Source: Chlamydiota bacterium
GTDB lineage: Bacteria > Auribacterota > Tritonobacteria > UBA1439
Assembly (NCBI GenBank): GCA_012729785.1
Contig: JAAYCL010000027.1
Location: 39,194-103,193, forward strand
Length of the DNA stretch: 64,000 nucleotides
Direction: 5' to 3'
Made by a program: the position numbers and the translations under genes. The notes under the pieces were generated by a model. That model was not told the origin of the DNA. It did not search any database and saw nothing but the letters and a program-made list of their open reading frames with translations. Of the stretch, positions 58,761 to 64,000 are shown one piece after another. Each line of letters starts with the position of its first letter. The first letter of the stretch is position 1.

Positions 58761-59057
58761 CTACTCCCAGACGAACTTCTCCCGGGTGCCGGGCTTCGCC
58801 GCGGCGGCGCCCCGCGTTCCCCCGCGGAGGCTCCGCCGCGCGGACTCCTCGAGCCACGCGTCGATGACCGACTTCTTGAAGCGGATGGTCGTCCCGATGC
58901 GGCTCGCGGGGATGTTGCCGCGCTTGACGTGCCGGTAGACCACCTGCTTGTGCAGGTGCAGGTAGTCGGCGACCTGGTCGATCGTCATCACCTCGGGGAA
59001 GCGCGCGGTTTCCGCCGCGGCTTCCGCGGGTGCGGGGTTCTTCGCAATGCCGGCCAT
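58761..59057 (-). CDS. Excisionase-type helix-turn-helix protein
   Basis: 98 residues. The HTH_17/MerR-like domain reads MTIDQVADYLHLHKQVVYRH, HVKRGNIPASRIGTTIRFKK, SVIDAWLEES, the pattern of the excisionase-family DNA-binding fold. Basic tail and a final KFVWE. Only 2 bases separate it from the aldolase stop upstream, so it is cotranscribed with the BMC genes. It may be a regulator of the locus rather than a phage Xis. Confidence 0.82.
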   Translation of the reverse strand: MAGIAKNPAPAEAAAETARFPEVMTIDQVADYLHLHKQVVYRHVKRGNIPASRIGTTIRFKKSVIDAWLEESARRSLRGGTRGAAAAKPGTREKFVWE

Positions 59058-59059
59058 CG

Positions 59060-59827
59060 TCAGAGTTTCTCCCGTAGCGTCCGGTACAGTTCGGCGGAGA
59101 GGGCGCTTACCAGCCCGTGTGCGGTGTGCGCCGCCCCGCCGCTCGAGGCGCACAGGCCGCAGCTGTTGCACGGATAGACCTTGCTCTTGAGCCCGAGCTT
59201 CTCCCGGAGGGCGAGCAGCTTGTCGATCTCCTCCCGCGGCAGGGGCTTGACGGGGCCGAGCTGGCGCGCGGCGGCGCTCACCTGGGCGCTGTGCTCGACC
59301 TTCTCCAGCCGGTCGTAGGCGGTGAAGACGGTGTCGCCGACGGTGATCGTGCCGTGCCGCTCGATGATGAGGGCGTCGCAGTCGCCGATGAGCTCCGCGA
59401 TCGCGCGGGGCCCCTCATCGGTGCAGGGGGTCGCGTAGGATGCGGTGGGGATGGAGCCGAAGATCATCACGATCTCCGGGAGCACGCACTGCGGGAGCTT
59501 CTGCCCCGCGAGGGAGAAGGCGATGGTGACGGGGGGATGGGCGTGCACGACGGCGCCGATGTCGGGGCGCTGCCGGTACGCCTCGAGGTGCAGGTACAGC
59601 TCGCCGGTCGGCTTCTTGTCCCCCTGCAGCTTCTTCCCCCCCATATCCGTCACGATAAGGTCGCGCGGGGAGAGGAACCCCTTGTTGATGCCGCTGGGGG
59701 TGCTCAGGAGGCGGCCGGAGCCGAGGCGGACGCTCACGTTGCCGTCGCTCCCGGAGATGAAGCCCCGGGCGTACATGCGGCGGCAGACCTCGACGATATC
59801 CTGGCGGTATTCGCGTTCCGATTTCAT
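59060..59827 (-). CDS. BMC-associated class II aldolase (fuculose/rhamnulose-phosphate type)
   Basis: 255 residues. Zinc ligands His95 and His97 in HAHPP and His158 in ERHGTI; catalytic Glu76 in TGELYLHLEAY. Cleaves L-fuculose-1-phosphate or L-rhamnulose-1-phosphate into DHAP and L-lactaldehyde. A C-terminal extension of about 45 residues has CNSCGLC and ends with an amphipathic helix (HGLVSALSAELYRTLREKL), a likely encapsulation peptide. Lies among BMC genes, which favours a role in a fucose/rhamnose microcompartment. Confidence 0.85.
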   Translation of the reverse strand: MKSEREYRQDIVEVCRRMYARGFISGSDGNVSVRLGSGRLLSTPSGINKGFLSPRDLIVTDMGGKKLQGDKKPTGELYLHLEAYRQRPDIGAVVHAHPPVTIAFSLAGQKLPQCVLPEIVMIFGSIPTASYATPCTDEGPRAIAELIGDCDALIIERHGTITVGDTVFTAYDRLEKVEHSAQVSAAARQLGPVKPLPREEIDKLLALREKLGLKSKVYPCNSCGLCASSGGAAHTAHGLVSALSAELYRTLREKL

Positions 59828-59874
59828 CGGCGGTTCCGGATCCCGTCCCCCCGCCGCGCCCGGGGGCCGCGGCG

Positions 59875-60423
59875 TCAGAGGATGAAGGCGTTCAGGTCCA
59901 GGTGGGGGTTCGGGATCACCACGCGGCGGACGAGCGCCCCCATCTCCTTGATCCGGTCGATGCCGGCCTGGACGGCCGCCTCGACGTCCGCCCAGGCCCC
60001 CGTGAGCACGACGAACGATTTTCCCCCGAGCCCGTTGCCGACGCGTATGAGGACGAGCTCGATCGCCGTCTCCTTCGCGGCGGCGTCCGCGGCGACGATG
60101 CAGGCGGGGGCGTTGAACGTCTCGATGACGCCCAGCGCCCCGAGGGCGTGGACCGGCGTGGCCGCGATGAGCGCCGGGACGACCTGCGCGTGCACGTTCG
60201 GCAGCAGCAGCGTGCCGGTGACCGCGCCGCCGCCCGCCTCGAGGCCCGCGTCGAGGGACCGCTGCACCGCCTCGACGTCCCCCGTGACCAGCACGAGGTA
60301 CTTGCCGGGACAGATGCCGCGCGAGTCCACCACCGAGACCTCGGCCCTCTTCGCCATCGCGTCCGTGGCGAGGATCCCCGAGGCGATGCTGTTGAACTCG
60401 ATCAGTCCGATTGCCGGTTCCAT
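59875..60423 (-). CDS. BMC-T shell protein (PduT-like, tandem BMC domains)
   Basis: 182 residues with two BMC domains. First: AIGLIEFNSIASGILATDAM and GKYLVLVTGDVEAV; second: ALGVIETFNAPACIVAADAA and KSFVVLTGAWADVEAA. BMC-T trimers form hexagonal tiles with a larger central pore; PduT binds a 4Fe-4S cluster, but here no Cys is at the expected pore position visible by eye. It sits between the aldolase and the PduS-like gene. Confidence 0.93.
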   Translation of the reverse strand: MEPAIGLIEFNSIASGILATDAMAKRAEVSVVDSRGICPGKYLVLVTGDVEAVQRSLDAGLEAGGGAVTGTLLLPNVHAQVVPALIAATPVHALGALGVIETFNAPACIVAADAAAKETAIELVLIRVGNGLGGKSFVVLTGAWADVEAAVQAGIDRIKEMGALVRRVVIPNPHLDLNAFIL

Positions 60424-60475
60424 ACCACCCTTGCGGTCGGCCGCGGCGCGGATGCGCCCCGCGGCGGCCTTGTGC

Positions 60476-61804
60476 TCACGCCGCGGCGATGACCACGGCG
60501 TCCTTGATCTCTTTCACCACGCCGGCGATGCTCGCGTGGTGCCGCGCCCCCAGCGCCCCCTCGGGGATCTCCGCGACGACCTGCCCCTTCCGCACGCGCT
60601 GCCCCACCTTCACGCACGGCACCGCCGCCGCGCCGACGTTCTGTTTCAGGGGGATCGACACGCGCGAGGGGGCGAGGCGTTTCGGGCTGAACGGCACCCT
60701 CACGTTGTACCTGCCGAGGCCGAGGCGGGCGACGAGGCGGCCGGTGGCGATGCGGGTGGTCTCCCGCGCCGGCCGGGGCGTCGGGGCGGGGGCCTTCCCC
60801 CCCGCCGCCCACCCGAGCGCCTTCAGATTCCGCTTGATGTTGCCGTTGATGCGGGCGATCGGGAGGCCCATCGGGCAGATGTAGAGGCCGCAGAGCTCGC
60901 ACTCGCAGCACAGGTGCGCGGAGGTCGTGCCCGCGCCGGCCGGGAACGGGAGGCCGAAGAGGACCGAGCGCATGACCAGGTGCGGGTACAGCTCGTGCCC
61001 GAGCAGGTAGCGGGGGCAGATCATCGTGCAGAGGTCGCACTGGCAGCAAAACTGGCGCGTCACGTGCAGGCTCTTCGTGAACGGGACCGTCCGCCGGCGG
61101 ACCAGGAGGTGGTCGCGGGGAAGGACCACCACGGCGCCGGTCGTCTTGGTGAGCGGCTGCGAGGCGTCGTAGGAGAGCTTCCCCATCATCGGCCCCCCGA
61201 GCATCAGGGCGTACTCCTCGACCGTCGGCCCCCCCGCCGCGTCGATCAGCTCCCCCCAGGCGATCCCGATCGGCGCCTCGAAGGTGGCCGGCGCGCGGAC
61301 GGCCCCCGCGACCGTGACGTAGCGGGAGACGACCGGCCTCCCCTCCGCGGCGTCGGCGATGTTCTTGAACGTCTCGACGTTGCTGTTCGCCACGCCGACG
61401 TCGAGCGGGAGCCCGCCCGCGGGGATCACGCGGCCGGTCGTCTCGTAGACGATGACGAACTCGTCGCCGGCGGGGTAGGCGTTCTCGAGGAAGGCGAGGC
61501 GGATGCGGCTCTTCTTGCCGAGGGTTTTCCTGAAGGCGGCGACCGCGTCCCGGTACTTCTCCTTGAGCCCGACGATCCCCTCCCCGGCCCCGGTCGCCTC
61601 CATCACGAGCTCCATCCCCCGCACCACGCGCGCCGCCTCGCGCGCCATCAGGTACTGGTCGTTGTGGAGGAGCGGTTCGCACTCGGCGCCGTTGGCGATG
61701 ACGACGTCGACGCGGGCGTCGATCTTCTTCCAGGTGGGGAACCCGGCGCCCCCGGCGCCCACCACCCCGGCCTGCTTCACCTTGTCGATCAGCGTTGCGG
61801 TCAT
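60476..61804 (-). CDS. PduS-like SLBB/RnfC-type electron-transfer protein
   Basis: 442 residues. Starts IDKVKQAGVVGAGGAGFPTW, the RnfC/PduS opening, with NGAECEPLLHNDQYLM. Two 4Fe-4S clusters are indicated by CQCDLCTMICP and CCECELCGLYICP, followed by an SLBB-like C-terminal barrel. In Pdu BMCs, PduS transfers electrons, recycling cofactors inside the shell. The ATG at 61804 has GGGAG upstream; a GTG 9 bases earlier lacks one. Confidence 0.9.
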   Translation of the reverse strand: MTATLIDKVKQAGVVGAGGAGFPTWKKIDARVDVVIANGAECEPLLHNDQYLMAREAARVVRGMELVMEATGAGEGIVGLKEKYRDAVAAFRKTLGKKSRIRLAFLENAYPAGDEFVIVYETTGRVIPAGGLPLDVGVANSNVETFKNIADAAEGRPVVSRYVTVAGAVRAPATFEAPIGIAWGELIDAAGGPTVEEYALMLGGPMMGKLSYDASQPLTKTTGAVVVLPRDHLLVRRRTVPFTKSLHVTRQFCCQCDLCTMICPRYLLGHELYPHLVMRSVLFGLPFPAGAGTTSAHLCCECELCGLYICPMGLPIARINGNIKRNLKALGWAAGGKAPAPTPRPARETTRIATGRLVARLGLGRYNVRVPFSPKRLAPSRVSIPLKQNVGAAAVPCVKVGQRVRKGQVVAEIPEGALGARHHASIAGVVKEIKDAVVIAAA

Positions 61805-61920
61805 CTCTCCCACTCAGGCCGCGCGATCCGGGTGCGCCGCCGACCGGCGCGGTTCCGCCCTGGCCGGGCCGGGGGTCCGCTATATGCGCGTGTCCGCGCC
61901 GATCCGCGGCCCCCCGCGTC

Positions 61921-63351
61921 TCAGACGATCCGGAAGTAGTCCACGAGCGTGCAGCGCCGCACCCGTGTGAAGTCCTTCGCGGAGGTGAGCCCCTCGCCGG
62001 TGGGGCTCGCGATCGTGAACGAGGTGTACCCCTCGCCGCCGAGGCCGAGGCCGCAGCCGTTGGAGCCGTTCTTGACGAAGATCGAGCAGTTGACGAGGCG
62101 CGCCATCTTCGACAGCTTCTCGATGTTGCGGGAGAACATCGACGCGGTGTGGCGGTAGCCGTGCTCCATCTCGAGGGCGAGGTCGATCGCCTCGTCCACG
62201 TGCCTGGCGCGCGTCATCGGGAAGACCGGCATCAGCTGCTCGGACCAGAGCAGCGGGTGGTCCCGCTCGACGTCCACCAGCACCAGGCGCGTCTCGGCGG
62301 GGGCGCTGATGCCGAGCTCCTTCAGGATGACCGCGGCGTCCTTGCCGACCCACTGCTTGTTCACCACGCTCTCGTGCGGCGGGGCGTTGCGCTTCGAGAT
62401 GACGAGGTTCGTCAGGCGCTCGATGTCGCGCCCGGTCACCTCGTGCGCCCCGTGCGCCTTCATCTCCGCCTTCAGCCGGTCCGCGATCGACTCGACGGCG
62501 ATGAGCTCCTTCTCGTCCACGCAGATGATGTTGTTGTCGAGGGAGGCGCCCGCGACGATATCCTTGCCGGCCTTGGCGATGTCGGCGGTCTCGTCCACGA
62601 CCACCGGGGGGTTCCCGGGGCCGGCGCAGATCGCCTTCTTGCCGCTGTTCATCGCGGCCTTGACCACCCCGCCGCCGCCCGTCACCACCACGAGCCGCAC
62701 CTTCGGGTGCTTCATCATCTCGCCCGCCGTCTCCTGCGTCGGCTCGCCGATGCAGCAGAGCAGGTTGCGCGGGCCTCCGGCCGCGGCGATCGCCTTGTTG
62801 AGGAGCCGCACGGTGAAGGCGGAGGTGCCCTTGGCGGTCGGGTGGGGATTGAAGACGACGGAGTTGCCGCCGGCGATCATCCCGATCCCGTTGCAGATGA
62901 TCGTCTCGGAGGGGTTCGTGCACGGGGTGATGGAGCCGATGACCCCGTACGGGGCGCGCTCGACGAGGGTGAGGCCGTGGTCGCCGGTCCAGGCGATCGG
63001 GCGGAGGTCCTCGGTCCCCGGGGTGAGCCGGGCCACGCAGAGGTTCTTCTTGATCTTGTCCTCGTAGCGGCCCAGTTTCGTCTCGTCCACCGCCATCCGG
63101 GCGAGCGTCTGGGCGTTCTCCTCGGCGGTGCGGCGGAGCACGGCGATGATCTCGCGGCGCATGTCGAGCGACTGGGCCTCGAGCTCGCGCTGGGACAGCT
63201 CGGCGGCCTTGAGGGCGGAGTCGACGTCGGGGAAGACGCCGTCGCCGGGGGAGACGCCCGCCGCCGCGGCCTTCTCGACCGCCCCTTCTTCGGCGAGGCG
63301 CCTGATGACGTTGTCGACGATCGCGGCGATCTGCGCTTCGGTGAGGTTCAT
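61921..63351 (-). CDS. BMC CoA-acylating aldehyde dehydrogenase (PduP/EutE-like)
   Basis: 476 residues. N-terminal amphipathic peptide MNLTEAQIAAIVDNVIRRL acts as an encapsulation signal. ALDH core: APYGVIGSITPCTNPSETI, VVTGGGGVVKAAM, and the nucleophile Cys277 in NNIICVDEK. Converts lactaldehyde/propionaldehyde-type aldehydes to acyl-CoA with NAD. Between the PduS-like gene and BMC-P. Confidence 0.93.
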   Translation of the reverse strand: MNLTEAQIAAIVDNVIRRLAEEGAVEKAAAAGVSPGDGVFPDVDSALKAAELSQRELEAQSLDMRREIIAVLRRTAEENAQTLARMAVDETKLGRYEDKIKKNLCVARLTPGTEDLRPIAWTGDHGLTLVERAPYGVIGSITPCTNPSETIICNGIGMIAGGNSVVFNPHPTAKGTSAFTVRLLNKAIAAAGGPRNLLCCIGEPTQETAGEMMKHPKVRLVVVTGGGGVVKAAMNSGKKAICAGPGNPPVVVDETADIAKAGKDIVAGASLDNNIICVDEKELIAVESIADRLKAEMKAHGAHEVTGRDIERLTNLVISKRNAPPHESVVNKQWVGKDAAVILKELGISAPAETRLVLVDVERDHPLLWSEQLMPVFPMTRARHVDEAIDLALEMEHGYRHTASMFSRNIEKLSKMARLVNCSIFVKNGSNGCGLGLGGEGYTSFTIASPTGEGLTSAKDFTRVRRCTLVDYFRIV

Positions 63352-63389
63352 AGGTCGCTCCGTCTAGTGCGCCCGGACGCGGCGCGGGT

Positions 63390-63707
63390 TCATCGCTTCG
63401 TCGGCGCGCCGTCCGCCTCGGCCTTCCGGTACTGCAGCGTGCCGTCGAGGTCCCACGAGTCGACGATGCCGAGGATCGTCGCGTCCGCGGGCTTTCCCTC
63501 CGTGGCCGCCGTGTAGCGGGCGGAGGAGCCCGAGACGTAGAGCACCACCTCGCCCACGCCGGCGCCGACCGAGTCGGCGGCCACGACGAAGACGCCCGTC
63601 GGGGCGCCCCGGAGGTCGAGCCGCTCGACGAGGAAGAACTTGAGCCCGCCGAGCTTCTCGTCTTTCTGCGTGGAGACGAGCGTACCCACCACTTTGCCGA
63701 GGAGCAT
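63390..63707 (-). CDS. BMC-P vertex protein (EutN/CcmL family)
   Basis: 105 residues starting MLLGKVVGTLVSTQKDEKL, with FFLVERLD, VFVVAADSVGAGVGEVVLYV and a final ILGIVDSWD strand. Forms pentamers that close the vertices of the shell. GGAGG precedes the ATG. Confidence 0.93.
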   Translation of the reverse strand: MLLGKVVGTLVSTQKDEKLGGLKFFLVERLDLRGAPTGVFVVAADSVGAGVGEVVLYVSGSSARYTAATEGKPADATILGIVDSWDLDGTLQYRKAEADGAPTKR

Positions 63708-63803
63708 TGTGGCCTCCCTGCGAGGGTTCAGGGCCCGGGAAACGGGGAGGGGCGCCGCGGAGGCCGCGGCCGGCCCCTCGTCCGGGGATCCCGGGCCCGC
63801 CGG

Positions 63804-64000
63804 TCAGTCCTTGGCCGCGGAACGGCCGAGCGGCAGGACCGCGTCCACGTTCACGTGCGGCCGCGGGATGATGTGCACGGAGACGAGCTCGCCCACCTTC
63901 TCGGCCCCCCGCGCCCCCGCCTCGGTCGCCGCGCGCACCGCCGCCACGTCGCCGCGCACGATCGCCGTCACGTAGCCGCCGCCGATCTTCTCGTAGCTCA
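63804..64000 (-). CDS. BMC-H shell protein, C-terminal part (5' end outside window)
   Basis: The last 65 residues are visible: [60 protein letters not shown]. This is the PduA/EutM/CcmK-type BMC-H fold with the IPRPH segment. Hexamers form the shell facets. The gene continues past the right edge. Confidence 0.95.
   Translation of the reverse strand, partial: SYEKIGGGYVTAIVRGDVAAVRAATEAGARGAEKVGELVSVHIIPRPHVNVDAVLPLGRSAAKD

Overview
The window is a GC-rich chromosome segment from a Gram-negative-type bacterium. The signs are a full-length YidC with a large periplasmic domain, an 803-residue GyrB of the long type, Wzm/Wzt polysaccharide export, and many secreted beta-propeller proteins. Proteins with GloVer repeats, Thr-Pro-rich linkers, a bacterial microcompartment (BMC) and an NTT-type transporter together suggest an uncultured PVC or Omnitrophota/Aureabacteria-like lineage. 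That placement is inference; no rRNA or tRNA gene was found to anchor it.

Layout. 1-5.3 kb: 3' end of an alpha-glucan phosphorylase, an ADP-ribosylglycohydrolase with an added zinc ribbon, and a minus-strand nucleotide-sugar cluster (WbpD-like acetyltransferase, Gmd, Rmd) that should make GDP-D-rhamnose. 5.4-12.5 kb: metX-metW, a nucleotidyltransferase-domain protein, an amidohydrolase, a TIM-barrel isomerase and a secreted GH64-like glucanase. 13.1-32.6 kb is the replication-origin neighbourhood. To the left, rsmI, parB, parA, two parS sites, mnmG, mnmE, jag, yidC, yidD, rnpA and rpmH all read leftwards. To the right, dnaA, dnaN, dciA, gyrB, gyrA and serS read rightwards. A candidate oriC with DnaA boxes and a DnaA-trio-like element lies between dnaA and dnaN. 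The usual rsmG between mnmG and parA is missing.

32.6-38.1 kb: MtfA-like peptidase, a secreted protein with kinase-like catalytic residues, and, overlapping it by ATGA, a 1055-residue NTT transporter-HEAT-cyclic nucleotide-binding fusion. This is the least described functional unit here. 38.1-47.2 kb is an accessory zone with broken transposases (RAYT and IS110), REP-like palindromes and three large secreted repeat proteins (PQQ-like propeller, YVTN-like propeller, GloVer repeats). Their C-terminal modules resemble each other and that of the GH64 protein.

47.3-64 kb: an almost continuous minus-strand run. From the right edge leftwards it encodes BMC shell proteins (BMC-H partial, BMC-P, BMC-T), an encapsulated aldehyde dehydrogenase, a PduS-like electron-transfer protein, a class II aldolase and an excisionase-type HTH protein. 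It continues with the O-antigen exporter Wzm/Wzt, a lipoprotein, glycosyltransferases, a membrane glycosyltransferase, a secreted protein and a polyprenyl diphosphate synthase. The BMC gene set fits fuculose/rhamnulose phosphate cleavage with lactaldehyde handled inside the shell. The exporter and glycosyltransferases, with Gmd/Rmd at the other end, suggest a rhamnose-containing surface polysaccharide.
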